This document shows, in pieces, positions 31,974-40,710 of a stretch of DNA of 64,000 nt. Position 1 is the stretch's first letter, and each line of letters starts with the position of its first letter. The translations under genes were made by a program, and so were the position numbers. The DNA is from Chryseobacterium culicis (lineage in GTDB: Bacteria; Bacteroidota; Bacteroidia; Flavobacteriales; Weeksellaceae), in the NCBI RefSeq assembly GCF_002979755.1, contig NZ_PCPP01000002.1, positions 186,001 through 250,000 on the forward strand, given 5' to 3'. The notes below the pieces were generated by a model. It saw only the letters and a list, made by a program, of their open reading frames with translations, did not search any database and was not told the DNA's origin.

Positions 31974-32882
31974 ATGAAAAGAACCCTTTCGACAGCTCTA
32001 TGCTGTATATTGCCATTGGGATATTGGGTAAATGCACAGTCCGGCATCTCTGCAGAGCTTAAAACCGAATACATTCCTGCTTCCAGCTATATCCGTCCGG
32101 AAGACAGCGCAAAAACCAATTCTAAAAGTGATTTTAAAAGAGTAGATCTGAACCTCAGTATTCCGTTATCAGTAAAAAAAGATTCCAATGGGAAAATAAG
32201 AGCATGGTCTATGCTGCTCAGTGGATCTTATGCAAAGATGGCCCATAAAAATTACGAAACTGCATTATTTCCGGATCAGATGCTGAACGCACAGGTCGGA
32301 ATACAGCATCTGAGACCTTTGGGCAAAAAATGGAGTATGATGATGACGGCATCTGTAGGCGTATATACAGACCTTGAAAAAATAGATTTCGATGATGTGC
32401 TGGGACAGGGAGGAGTTTTATTTATCAGGCATTTTAATCCTAACCTTTCGTTAGGAGCCGGACCGGTGCTTACCACTGCTTTTGGTGTCCCTATGATTTT
32501 ACCATGGATCTATTTCGACTGGAAAACCAACGGAAAGATTAAATTCAAGATTAACTTCCCGGAAGGAATGGAAGCCGGATATCTTTTCTCCGATAAATTT
32601 GCTTTAAAAGCTGTTGTAGAACTGAATGGAATGACCGCAGAGAGAAGTATAAACGGAAAATCGATGTTATTAGGTTACCAGCAGATCACCGCAGGACTCA
32701 GACCGGAATTAAAAATTAATGACAAGCTCACTGTACGTCTTACGGGAGGAACAGCGATATTGAGAAGCTTTAGTGAAAATGACCGGAAAATCAGCAGCAT
32801 TTTCAGAGACAAAAAAATAGCTGATCCGAGATTTTCAAGCACATTTTACGCTGCAGTATCATTACGCTGGAATCTTCCATAA
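31974..32882 (+). CDS. DUF6268 family outer membrane beta-barrel protein
   Basis: The 302-residue protein has a signal peptide (MKRTLSTALCCILPLGYWVNAQ), many alternating amphipathic strands and a C-terminal strand ending AAVSLRWNLP, as expected for an outer membrane barrel. I recognise the type as DUF6268. Transported or bound compound unknown. Convergent with the LytTR pair. Confidence 0.82.
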   Translation: MKRTLSTALCCILPLGYWVNAQSGISAELKTEYIPASSYIRPEDSAKTNSKSDFKRVDLNLSIPLSVKKDSNGKIRAWSMLLSGSYAKMAHKNYETALFPDQMLNAQVGIQHLRPLGKKWSMMMTASVGVYTDLEKIDFDDVLGQGGVLFIRHFNPNLSLGAGPVLTTAFGVPMILPWIYFDWKTNGKIKFKINFPEGMEAGYLFSDKFALKAVVELNGMTAERSINGKSMLLGYQQITAGLRPELKINDKLTVRLTGGTAILRSFSENDRKISSIFRDKKIADPRFSSTFYAAVSLRWNLP

Positions 32883-32885
32883 AAA

Positions 32886-32928
32886 AATGCCGGAGGCGGG
32901 GAATTTGATAACTCCCAGCTTCCAGCTA
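32886..32928. repeat. Degenerate GCTGGAA-type repeat, family C copy 3
   Basis: GCCGGAGGCGGGGAA followed by AACTCCCAGCTTCCAGCTA gives partly complementary arms with the same CCAGCTTCCAGC word as copies 1 and 2. It fills the gap between two convergent genes. Confidence 0.45.
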
Positions 32929-33660
32929 TTTACTTATTAATTTCTTATAAACCACCTGATTCAGTAATTCTTCCTTTCGGGTACGGGATATAGGAAGCTC
33001 AATTTTATTAATGAAAAGGCGTCCTCCTGAAATCATGTCAATATGGGTAATATTGATGAGGTAGGATTTATGAATCCTGAAAAAATGGTCTGAGGGGAGA
33101 GATTCTTCAATAGCTTTCATCGTTTGATGGATAATCAGTGATTTATTTTTAAAATGAAGCTTGGTATAATTCTGCATACTTTCAATGTACAGAATATCTA
33201 CCCACGAAACCTTAATGAAACTATCAGACTGCCTCACATACAGAAAAGGATCATCCAGAGGAGTATTCTTTTTCAGCTTTTCACTGATGATAAACTGTTG
33301 CTGTGCCTTATTTACTGCCTGATAAAAACGGTTGAAAGCAATGGGTTTTAAAAGATAATCCACTACCTGCAGACGGAATCCTTCCAGCGCATATTCAGAA
33401 TACGCTGTAGTAAGAATGCATAAAGGAGGGTTTTCAAGCTGTTCCAAAAATTCCAGACCAGTGAGGTAAGGCATGTTGATATCCAGGAATAGAAGATCAA
33501 TTTCTGTTTCCTTTACTTTGGTATCAGCTTCCAGAGCTGTAGCACAGGTTCCTTCCACCGATAAAAAATCAATCTGATCAGCCAGTTCTTTGAGGTGAAA
33601 TCTTGCCAGTGGCTCATCATCTATAATCAGACATTTCATTTTGGGAATCGTATTACTCAT
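32926..33660 (-). CDS. LytTR response regulator
   Basis: The 244-residue protein has a receiver domain with phospho-acceptor D60 in LLFLDINMPYLTG and K in DYLLKPIAF, and a C-terminal LytTR DNA-binding domain (IHKSYLINITHIDMISGGRLF). The start could also be the second Met (residue 8). It overlaps the kinase gene by 8 nt. Confidence 0.93.
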   Translation of the reverse strand: MSNTIPKMKCLIIDDEPLARFHLKELADQIDFLSVEGTCATALEADTKVKETEIDLLFLDINMPYLTGLEFLEQLENPPLCILTTAYSEYALEGFRLQVVDYLLKPIAFNRFYQAVNKAQQQFIISEKLKKNTPLDDPFLYVRQSDSFIKVSWVDILYIESMQNYTKLHFKNKSLIIHQTMKAIEESLPSDHFFRIHKSYLINITHIDMISGGRLFINKIELPISRTRKEELLNQVVYKKLISK

Positions 33661-34723
33661 GGCGGTCAGAAAGTTGTAAGGTTAAAGATATTTTGAAAAC
33701 ATGATGATCTGATTCTATGTTTAAATCATGAGCATCAGGATATTGCAGCTTCAGGCGTTTTTTTACATTTTCAAGACCTATTCCTCCCACACCATCCTTC
33801 TTTTTATGGCTTATCATCTCTGAGTAGGAGTTTTCAATATAAAAAGAAAGCGTATTGTCTTTTTCCCTGCATGAAATCATAATGTATCCTTTGTGGCCGG
33901 GAAGCCTGCAGACATATTTAAAAGCATTTTCAATAAAAGGAACCAGAAGAAGAGGTGCTATAAACAAGTTTTTATGGCTTAATTCCCAAGAGGTATTGAC
34001 ATCCAGTTCGTTGCCCCATCTTAATTTCTCCACTTCTACAAGGTTCTGAACATGTTCAATATCTTTGTCCAGAGGAACCAGATTCTGATTACAGTGATAT
34101 AGCTGATAACGCAAAATATCAGAAAATTTAAGCAATAGATAATCAGCAAGTTTGATGTCATTTCTCATCAGAATATGAATGTGATTCAGAATATTAAAGA
34201 CCACATGTGGATTAATCTGATCCTGAAGCAATTTGAGCTGGTTTTCCAGATGAGCCTGCTGAAGAAGAATATGATCACGTTCTATTTTTCCGTGTTCCTG
34301 ATAAAATTTGACTCCACAGGCAGCACCGTTAATCAGAAAAGAAGCAGGCAGCGCGAGATAAAAACCTTTCCATAGAAGAGGAGCGTGGTCTGAGAAATTG
34401 GGAGGGAGAACAGTTTTGTTACTTCCTTCAATATAAGTGAATATAAGAGAATAGATAAAACTTAGTGCAAAAATAATAACCGTTGCCTGAATCAGAAATA
34501 CGCTCATCTTTTTAGAACGCAGCGCTTTTGGAAGGAGCTTTGTTGTTAGAAAATGAGTGAAAAAAAATGAAGTTATGCTTAATACAATGGTCTGAAAAAC
34601 AGCGGTAATATTGTCAGATGTCGCCTGGAAATTAATCCAGATGGCAACCGCAAAGACGAGCCAGAATAGGATAACGAAAATATGCTTTCTGAAAACAACG
34701 AAATGTATCATGGTGAAGATCAA
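33653..34723 (-). CDS. LytS/YehU-family sensor histidine kinase
   Basis: The 356-residue inner-membrane kinase has about four N-terminal helices (about residues 5-135) and the His_kinase domain with phospho-acceptor in DQINPHVVFNILNHI (H about 173), followed by an HATPase region (PFIENAFKY, GIGLENVKKRL). The periplasmic part is minimal, so it probably senses in or through the membrane. Together with the LytTR regulator it forms a two-component pair. Target genes are not evident. Confidence 0.92.
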   Translation of the reverse strand: MIFTMIHFVVFRKHIFVILFWLVFAVAIWINFQATSDNITAVFQTIVLSITSFFFTHFLTTKLLPKALRSKKMSVFLIQATVIIFALSFIYSLIFTYIEGSNKTVLPPNFSDHAPLLWKGFYLALPASFLINGAACGVKFYQEHGKIERDHILLQQAHLENQLKLLQDQINPHVVFNILNHIHILMRNDIKLADYLLLKFSDILRYQLYHCNQNLVPLDKDIEHVQNLVEVEKLRWGNELDVNTSWELSHKNLFIAPLLLVPFIENAFKYVCRLPGHKGYIMISCREKDNTLSFYIENSYSEMISHKKKDGVGGIGLENVKKRLKLQYPDAHDLNIESDHHVFKISLTLQLSDRHE

Positions 34724-34732
34724 GTAAATAAA

Positions 34733-34768
34733 TGCAAAATTAGAAACTGCAGGGAAAACAGTTTCTAA
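34733..34768 (-). promoter_or_regulatory. Inverted repeat overlapping the kinase promoter and the end of the barrel gene
   Basis: TTAGAAACTG (34740-34749) and CAGTTTCTAA (34759-34768) form a perfect 10-bp inverted repeat with a 9-nt loop, 21 nt past the upstream gene's stop. On the minus strand it runs into TAATTTTG (34742-34735), a -7 box for the kinase gene. It may be terminator, operator, or both. Confidence 0.45.
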
Positions 34769-34789
34769 CGGTAAAGATAATTTAAGTTT

Positions 34790-35386
34790 TTAGAATAAGA
34801 AATAACCTATTCCCAGGGAAAAACTGTGGGGTTTGGACTTAAATTCTTTACTGATACTTGAAAGACTGGTCTCATACCTCAAATCTACTGTGAAATTCTT
34901 ATAATCTAATCCTAAACCTCCTGTGACTCCAATATTGGACTTGTCAAACTTTTTAAAGCCCTCCAGCAGAGCCTGGGAAGTAGATACATTATTGTTGAAG
35001 GCATAGCTGTATACGCCTCCGGCAAATATCCTTACATTAAAATCATCATTTTTAATAAACTTATATCCCACTACTACAGGAATATCAATAGCGTTCCATG
35101 AAAGTTTTGAAGAGCTTCCGTCTTGGGATTCGTAAGTTGTTTTTCTTTTGTTGAAAAGAGCCTCTCCCTGTACATATAGTTTTCCGAGGTCCATTCTCGT
35201 CATTACTCCTGCCTGATAACCGAATCCGTATTTCCCTTCTAAAGAAGAAGATTCCGTGGACGTTTTTGTGAAATTTGCTCCTCCCTTTACTCCGATGTGA
35301 AAAGCTGGGGTTTGCTGTGCTTTAGTTTCTACGGTGCAGGAGATGCACAATAATAGGGAGCTCAGCGCTAAAAATTGCTGCTTCAT
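34790..35386 (-). CDS. PorT-family outer membrane beta-barrel protein
   Basis: The 198-residue protein has a signal peptide (MKQQFLALSSLLLCISCTVETKA) and a barrel pattern: FHIGVKGGANFTK at the start of the barrel, repeated aromatic strands, and a final FSLGIGYFLF strand. Function unknown; such proteins are plentiful in Bacteroidota. It lies downstream of the two Cys-rich peptides. Confidence 0.85.
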   Translation of the reverse strand: MKQQFLALSSLLLCISCTVETKAQQTPAFHIGVKGGANFTKTSTESSSLEGKYGFGYQAGVMTRMDLGKLYVQGEALFNKRKTTYESQDGSSSKLSWNAIDIPVVVGYKFIKNDDFNVRIFAGGVYSYAFNNNVSTSQALLEGFKKFDKSNIGVTGGLGLDYKNFTVDLRYETSLSSISKEFKSKPHSFSLGIGYFLF

Positions 35387-35494
35387 AAATTAAGTGTTGT
35401 TAATAATCTGTTGCAAAACAACAATTATGAAGTAGGAGATGAAATTTTATTTGATGAATGGCAGAGATGCTTTGACAAAAATCTGTTTCCAGAT

Positions 35495-35533
35495 GAAAAA
35501 AATAAAACCGGAAGCATTACTACTTCCGGTTTT
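35495..35533 (-). terminator. Terminator of Cys-rich peptide gene D
   Basis: AAACCGGAAG (35505-35514) pairs with CTTCCGGTTT (35523-35532); T-rich sequence follows on both strands. Confidence 0.8.
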
Positions 35534-35539
35534 TTATTA

Positions 35540-35776
35540 CTAATAAGGCTGTTCTTCACAATTAGAAGGAGGATTACAGCCGCCTCCTGGATTTCCGCTA
35601 CCTCCGCGGACGCATTGGCCCTCACCACCTCCGTCGTACATTTGGCAGACATTTCCCCAGGCACACTGGCAGTCATCCTGACAATTATAGGAATCTCCTC
35701 CCATATGGCAGCCACCGATGCCGCTGCCCAGAATTGTAGATAAGTCTTTTCTCAAAAGTTTTTTCATTTTTTTCAT
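35540..35776 (-). CDS. Eight-cysteine secreted-type peptide D
   Basis: The 78-residue peptide has a short leader MKKMKKLLRKDLSTILGSGI and a core with cysteines at 23, 32, 36, 38, 44, 55, 67 and 73, including SYNCQDDCQCAWG, then glycine-rich GGSGNPGGGC and a Glu/Pro tail. Paralogue of peptide E. The leader resembles the RKELK...GG leaders of bacteriocin-like peptides. Spacing of Cys suggests a disulfide-bonded miniprotein. No export or modification gene is adjacent. Confidence 0.75.
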   Translation of the reverse strand: MKKMKKLLRKDLSTILGSGIGGCHMGGDSYNCQDDCQCAWGNVCQMYDGGGEGQCVRGGSGNPGGGCNPPSNCEEQPY

Positions 35777-35863
35777 GAGTAATTAGGTGTTAAAAGTTTA
35801 AGGTTTAATAAAGAGAATATGATTAAAAAGTAAATAGGTTGTGTTATAACCTATTGTAAATGA

Positions 35864-35903
35864 GTGAAAAAGATAACCCATTACCATTGCAGTAGTGGGT
35901 TAT
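35864..35903 (-). terminator. Terminator of Cys-rich peptide gene E
   Basis: ATAACCCA (35873-35880) pairs with TGGGTTAT (35896-35903); the minus strand continues with CTTTTTCACTC. A second hairpin, AATAGGTT with AACCTATT, lies just beyond (35834-35856). Confidence 0.7.
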
Positions 35904-35921
35904 ATAATCTCATTTTAATAA

Positions 35922-36164
35922 TTAATAAGGTTGCTCTGTACAGTCGTTCGGAGGCAGACATCCGCCGCCACCAGGATTTCCACCGCCTCCTACGGCGATG
36001 CATTGTCCCGGATTTCCGTCTTCATACATTTCACAGGCATATCCCCATGCGCATTGGCAGTCGTCCTGACAATTATAAGAGTTGCCTCCCATATGACAGC
36101 CATCTATTCCGCTGCCTAGAATTGTAGATAAGTCTTTTCTTAAAAGTTTTTTCATTGTTTTCAT
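35922..36164 (-). CDS. Eight-cysteine secreted-type peptide E
   Basis: The 80-residue peptide is the paralogue of peptide D: leader MKTMKKLLRKDLSTILGSGI, the identical SYNCQDDCQCAWG block, all eight cysteines, and a more variable Gly/Pro-rich C-terminal half ending DCTEQPY. Each copy has its own terminator, and the sequences before both starts share ACCTAATTA. Recent tandem duplication is likely. Confidence 0.75.
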   Translation of the reverse strand: MKTMKKLLRKDLSTILGSGIDGCHMGGNSYNCQDDCQCAWGYACEMYEDGNPGQCIAVGGGGNPGGGGCLPPNDCTEQPY

Positions 36165-36265
36165 GATTTAATTAGGTATTAAATGTTATAGTTTAAAATT
36201 GTACATCTTGGTAAATATAATAAAATTGTCTTAATTAATTGTAAATGAATTATGTGCAGCTGCTT

Positions 36266-36297
36266 TATAAGAAGAAAAGCCACTGCAAGAGTGGCTT
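36266..36297 (-). terminator. Terminator of the large lipoprotein gene
   Basis: AAGCCACT (36277-36284) pairs with AGTGGCTT (36290-36297); TTCTTCTT follows on the minus strand. Confidence 0.7.
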
Positions 36298-36322
36298 CCT
36301 TATGATCGATAGAATGTGTGTC

Positions 36323-37630
36323 TTAAAAACTGAATTCCTTCTGATACAGCATACGTTCTTTTGTAAAAAGAGGAATGGTTCCTTCATATCTTAAAGGAGC
36401 AATTCCAAAACCATAGAACATATCAGCCTGGATTTTACCTTTTACAGAAATCACTCCTTTTCTTGCAGGAACAAATGTTAATCCTAAAGAGGAAAGGGCA
36501 GAAGCTCTTCCTTTCACCCCTGAGTTGGCAATAGGAATGGTAAGAAACATCAGCCCTACAGCTCCTTTTGCTTCTAAACCACCTTCAGCAGATAAATTTC
36601 CCTCTGCAACAGTGATGGCAGGTTCTGATTTCTTTTGAAGATTAATGTTAATCTCTGGATTTTTGCTTACTAAGAAGTTAGCATTTCCCTCAAGATCCAA
36701 AAGTTGAGCCTGTACTTTTCCTGTAGCCTGTACTCCCAGGAATGGGCCCGCAGAAAGGGTTGGGCTTAAGATCAGTCCGGTAGGTCCCAGAACGATAGGA
36801 ACGATAGGAATATTCAGATAGTCTGTAGTGCTTGCGGTGTAGCCCAGGCTTCCTACAATACTAGCAGAGCTCTGAAGTTTGATATCATCCATGATGAGGT
36901 TAACATAGAAGTTGGACAAATGCCCCCATGAGAATGTGATATTGTAATCAATCTTTGGCGTAAATCCTCCTTTTACATTCACACTGGATGTTCCTGCTGA
37001 AGATAAAGGAAATGAAAACGTTTTATTGAAATTATAACGGTTGAAGGTAATTAATTTCTGATTTTGAAGGTTTTTCGCTTCGATAGAATGTATTCTTTGG
37101 TTGATTTGCTCAGAAACCATACCTTCTACAGGAATGTAATTTACCATTCTGCCATCAATATTAACAGGAGCTTTCCCTGATGGATCATACACTCCGCTTA
37201 ATGTTCCGCTGTAGATGAACTCTTCAAGTTTCGCACTGGAAGTCTGTACTTTAAATTGGTTATCCAATTTTGAAACAGCGCTTACTTTTGAAAGAATGGT
37301 GTTCACCTGATCGCCTTCTATCTTAGTCCCTACAATAACAGTTCCTATAGAAATACTGTCAGTTTGCGGAGTCATGCGGCTAAACGTAATTTCTCCATTA
37401 TTATGAGTGGAAATTGCATTTACTGACTCATCATTAAGAATAATAACATTCTTCTGTAAAGTAAGGTTTCCCAAAGTCTTCATAGGAGCAGGCTCTGTAG
37501 TTTTTTCCGCAGGAAGATCCGCCGGATCATCCTGAGAACAAGACGTTAAAATAAACAAACAGAAAATAGATAAAAGAAAAGTAAAGTGAAATTTTCTGCC
37601 AATTTTGAAGTGGTTAGATTTCATTTTCAT
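36323..37630 (-). CDS. Large lipoprotein of unknown function
   Basis: The 435-residue protein has a lipoprotein signal (IFCLFILTSCSQDD, Cys 31) followed by an acidic-Pro linker. It is largely beta in pattern (for example KGGFTPKIDYNITFSWG) and has glycine- and leucine-rich stretches near residues 265-295 (PIVPIVLGPTGLILSPTL). No domain recognised. An excellent promoter precedes it, and it is expressed separately from the peptides downstream. Confidence 0.78.
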   Translation of the reverse strand: MKMKSNHFKIGRKFHFTFLLSIFCLFILTSCSQDDPADLPAEKTTEPAPMKTLGNLTLQKNVIILNDESVNAISTHNNGEITFSRMTPQTDSISIGTVIVGTKIEGDQVNTILSKVSAVSKLDNQFKVQTSSAKLEEFIYSGTLSGVYDPSGKAPVNIDGRMVNYIPVEGMVSEQINQRIHSIEAKNLQNQKLITFNRYNFNKTFSFPLSSAGTSSVNVKGGFTPKIDYNITFSWGHLSNFYVNLIMDDIKLQSSASIVGSLGYTASTTDYLNIPIVPIVLGPTGLILSPTLSAGPFLGVQATGKVQAQLLDLEGNANFLVSKNPEININLQKKSEPAITVAEGNLSAEGGLEAKGAVGLMFLTIPIANSGVKGRASALSSLGLTFVPARKGVISVKGKIQADMFYGFGIAPLRYEGTIPLFTKERMLYQKEFSF

Positions 37631-37653
37631 ATAAAGTGATTTTAAGGTTTAAT

Positions 37654-37685
37654 CAAAATTAGGTGAATTATTTAAAACGTACAAA
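37654..37685 (-). promoter_or_regulatory. Promoter of the large lipoprotein gene
   Basis: Minus strand: TTTG (37685-37682), 20 nt, TAATTTTG (37661-37654), 24 nt before the ATG: a full consensus match. Confidence 0.7.
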
Positions 37686-37744
37686 AAAATTGTGTTAAAT
37701 TAACATCAACAGCATAATGATTTTTGATTATGTTTCTATTATAT

Positions 37745-37780
37745 GAAAAATAAAAACCCGCTATCAGAATAGCGGGTTTT
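37745..37780 (-). terminator. Terminator downstream of pepT and the TonB-like gene
   Basis: AAAACCCGCTAT (37753-37764) pairs with ATAGCGGGTTTT (37769-37780), loop CAGA; T runs follow on both strands. Confidence 0.85.
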
Positions 37781-37786
37781 TGTATA

Positions 37787-38353
37787 TTATTTTTTAAAAC
37801 TCAATACTAATGGAATAGAAACACTTGAGGAGACGGGCTTTCCTTTATCTTCTGCCGGCTTCCATTTACCTTTATCTTTAATCCGGTAAAAAGCGGCTTC
37901 AATAAAAGCATTGACATCCTCATTATTTCCTTTTACATTAGGATTAAGGGCATTCCCTTTAGAATCTACTACAAAGTTTAATGTTGCTTTATAAGAATCT
38001 GAAGAAAAGTTTAAAAAGACAAGATCTACGGCTTCATATAAAAGCTTTTGAAAAGCGGCTTTTCCTTTATCGTATTCAGCTTCTTTACTGACTTTTGCTT
38101 TTGTAGGAGGATCTGCAGTGATCATTTTTTGATCCTCAAGGGAAGCTTTATCCAAAGCAGTCTTGTATGCGGTTATTTTATCCTCTGTCAAAAGCCACTC
38201 TTTCTTGGTTCTCAAATCATTAGGCTTAGGATATTTATTATACAGAGCCGTTTTCTTCCTTTCATAGCGTGAATCTGCCCTTTCAAATTCAGAAACCTGG
38301 GCACTGCCTAAAATAAAAGTGAAAATGAAAGCTGATGCTAAGACCTTTTTCAT
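37787..38353 (-). CDS. Secreted protein with a TonB C-terminal-like domain
   Basis: The 188-residue protein has a signal peptide (MKKVLASAFIFTFILGSAQ), a charged helical middle, and a C-terminal domain with ATLNFVVDSKGNALNP and KGKWKPAEDKGKPVSSSV, the same layout as the stand-alone TonB domain at 24667-25074. No inner-membrane anchor. It lies 6 nt downstream of pepT, so the two are co-transcribed. Confidence 0.78.
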   Translation of the reverse strand: MKKVLASAFIFTFILGSAQVSEFERADSRYERKKTALYNKYPKPNDLRTKKEWLLTEDKITAYKTALDKASLEDQKMITADPPTKAKVSKEAEYDKGKAAFQKLLYEAVDLVFLNFSSDSYKATLNFVVDSKGNALNPNVKGNNEDVNAFIEAAFYRIKDKGKWKPAEDKGKPVSSSVSIPLVLSFKK

Positions 38354-38359
38354 GATTTA

Positions 38360-39607
38360 TTAAGCTTTTACAATATTAATAATTACTCCGGTTGCTTTTT
38401 CCATACTTTCCAAAGCTACATACTCATATGGACCGTGGAAGTTGATTCCTCCCGCAAAGATATTCGGGCATGGAAGTCCCATATAAGAAAGCTGTGCACC
38501 GTCTGTACCTCCTCTGATCGCTTTGATTTTAGGTTCGATACCCGCTTCGGTCATTGCTTTGGCAGCAAGGTCTACAATGTGCATTTTACCTTCAAACTGC
38601 TGCTTCATATTTCTGTATTGCTCTTTGATTTCCACTTCAGCAGTTCCTTCACCATGTTTTTGATTGAATTCTGCTACTTTTTCCTCCATGAATTTCTTTC
38701 TCGCTTCAAATTTATCAGCATCATGATCACGGATGATGTATTGAAGTTTTGCTTCAGAAATATCAGCAGTGATATCCATTAAATGGTAAAATCCGTCAAA
38801 CCCTTTTGTGGTTGAAGGAGTTTCGTTAGCAGGAAGCATTTGAGCAAATTCAGCGGCTAAAAGAGCAGCATTGATCATTTTTCCGTAAGCATAACCAGGG
38901 TGAACACTTAATCCATGGATTTTTACTACTGCTCCGGCAGCGTTAAAGTTCTCATATTCAAGTTCTCCCACTTCTCCGCCATCCATTGTGTAAGCCCATT
39001 CTGCACCGAATTTAGCCACATCAAATTTATGAGCACCTCTTCCGATTTCTTCATCAGGAGTAAATCCTACTGCAATTCTTCCATGTTTAATCTCAGGATG
39101 AGCAATAAGATATTCTGCAGCTGTTACAATCTCTGCACAACCTGCTTTATCATCGGCTCCAAGAAGAGTAGTTCCGTCCGTAGTAATTAAGGTTTGACCG
39201 ATATATTTTTTTAAGCTTTCAAATCTTGAAGGAGATAGGGTGAATCCTGTAGCCTGGTTCAAAAGAAGATCATTTCCGTCATAGTTTTCCCAAACCTGAG
39301 GCTTTACATTCTCTCCGCTGAAATCTGGTGAAGTATCATAATGTGAAATAAACCCGATGGTAGGTCTGTCATCGTTTTCAAGGTTAGAAGGAACATAGCC
39401 CATAATATAACCATGCTCGTCTATAGAAACATCTTCCAGACCGATGGTCTTCAGTTCTTCAGTAATATAGTTGGCAATATCCCACTGGCGAGGAGTAGAA
39501 GGTGTCGTTTCACTTTCTGCATCACTGGTTGAATATATTTTTACATAGCTAAGAAAACGGTTCAGTAATTTTTCTTTCCACAATGGGTTGAATTCTATTG
39601 TACTCAT
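38360..39607 (-). CDS. pepT: Peptidase T (tripeptide aminopeptidase)
   Basis: Cytoplasmic di-zinc enzyme that removes the N-terminal residue of tripeptides. The 415-residue protein follows PepT of the M20 family: FISHYDTSPDFSGENV (first metal His and Asp), LLGADDKAGCAEIV (bridging Asp), FTPDEEIGRGAHKFD (catalytic Glu pair) and RGGTDGAQLSYMG, IFAGGINFHGPYE near the end. First gene of a pair with the TonB-like protein. Confidence 0.95.
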   Translation of the reverse strand: MSTIEFNPLWKEKLLNRFLSYVKIYSTSDAESETTPSTPRQWDIANYITEELKTIGLEDVSIDEHGYIMGYVPSNLENDDRPTIGFISHYDTSPDFSGENVKPQVWENYDGNDLLLNQATGFTLSPSRFESLKKYIGQTLITTDGTTLLGADDKAGCAEIVTAAEYLIAHPEIKHGRIAVGFTPDEEIGRGAHKFDVAKFGAEWAYTMDGGEVGELEYENFNAAGAVVKIHGLSVHPGYAYGKMINAALLAAEFAQMLPANETPSTTKGFDGFYHLMDITADISEAKLQYIIRDHDADKFEARKKFMEEKVAEFNQKHGEGTAEVEIKEQYRNMKQQFEGKMHIVDLAAKAMTEAGIEPKIKAIRGGTDGAQLSYMGLPCPNIFAGGINFHGPYEYVALESMEKATGVIINIVKA

Positions 39608-39767
39608 CAGATATCATAAATTTTAACAAAGTTAGCAAATTTGATGCTGAGAATACGTTATTTGCGATTTAATATCAGTTATTGAAATTATAAATCAGAT
39701 ATAAATCTTTGAAAATCAAAATAATGTTAGCTTTGTATGTACAGTATACTAAGTAGTTTAGTTTTAT

Positions 39768-39775
39768 TATATTTG
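39768..39775 (+). promoter_or_regulatory. -7 element for the HMG-CoA-lyase-like gene
   Basis: TATATTTG fits TAnnTTTG, 19 nt before the ATG at 39795. Confidence 0.5.
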
Positions 39776-39794
39776 AGAAAATCAAAAAGTAAAA

Positions 39795-40643
39795 ATGTTT
39801 CTTACCGAATGTCCTAGAGATGCCATGCAGGGATGGGGAGAATTTATCCCTACCGATAAAAAAATAGATTATATCAACTCCTTGATGGATGTTGGCTTTG
39901 ATGTATTGGATTGTCTGAGTTTTGTTTCTCCAAAAGCAATTCCACAGATGGCTGACTCTGATGAGGTGGCAAAAAATATTGATAAATCACGTTCCAAGAC
40001 TAAAGTTTCTGCAATCATCGGTAATTACAGAGGTGCCGAAAAAGCATTGAAACACCAGTCAGTAGATATTCTGGGCTTCCCTTTTTCTATTTCCGAAACT
40101 TTTCAGCACAGAAATACCAATAAAAGTCAGGAAGAAGCTTTTGATGAAATTATTAAAATGCTTGATCTGGTAAAAAGTGAAGGAAAACAGCTGAATATCT
40201 ATTTCTCCATGGCTTTTGGAAATCCATACGGTGAAATGTGGAAATGGGAAGATGTTGACCAGTGGGCACAGCGATTCTCTGATATCGGAGTGAAAGATAT
40301 CTTATTATCTGATACTACAGGGGTAGCAACTCCGGAAACCATTGCCCTTTTGTTTGAAAAAATACCTTCAAAATATCCTGGAATCAACTTCGGAGGACAT
40401 TTTCATAACCGTTATGAAGATTCTTATTCGAAATTAAAGGCTGCTTATGATCAAGGCTGCAGAAGATTTGACAGCGCCATCAAAGGAATCGGAGGATGTC
40501 CTATGGCAAAAGATGATCTTGTAGGAAATATGCCTACAGAGCAGGTAATCAATTTTATGAGTGTTGAAAAAGCCCCACATAAATTGAATCTCCTGAACTT
40601 TGAAAGTTCTTATAATAAAGCGAAGGATATTTTTCATTTTTAA
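39795..40643 (+). CDS. Hydroxymethylglutaryl-CoA lyase-like enzyme
   Basis: TIM-barrel HMGL-like protein of 282 residues. ECPRDAMQGW stands for the (V)GPRDGLQ start motif; DTTGVATPETI and GHFHNRYEDSY provide metal-binding residues, and the active-site loop SAIKGIGGCPMAKDD contains the catalytic cysteine of the GLGGCP motif. It probably cleaves 3-hydroxy-3-methylglutaryl-CoA in leucine or ketone metabolism. Standing alone, so the pathway is not given by context. Confidence 0.88.
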   Translation: MFLTECPRDAMQGWGEFIPTDKKIDYINSLMDVGFDVLDCLSFVSPKAIPQMADSDEVAKNIDKSRSKTKVSAIIGNYRGAEKALKHQSVDILGFPFSISETFQHRNTNKSQEEAFDEIIKMLDLVKSEGKQLNIYFSMAFGNPYGEMWKWEDVDQWAQRFSDIGVKDILLSDTTGVATPETIALLFEKIPSKYPGINFGGHFHNRYEDSYSKLKAAYDQGCRRFDSAIKGIGGCPMAKDDLVGNMPTEQVINFMSVEKAPHKLNLLNFESSYNKAKDIFHF

Positions 40644-40710
40644 AAAGAATACATCATAAATTTCACAGATCTAACAATTTATATAGATCTTTGGATGGTA
40701 TGATCCTAAA

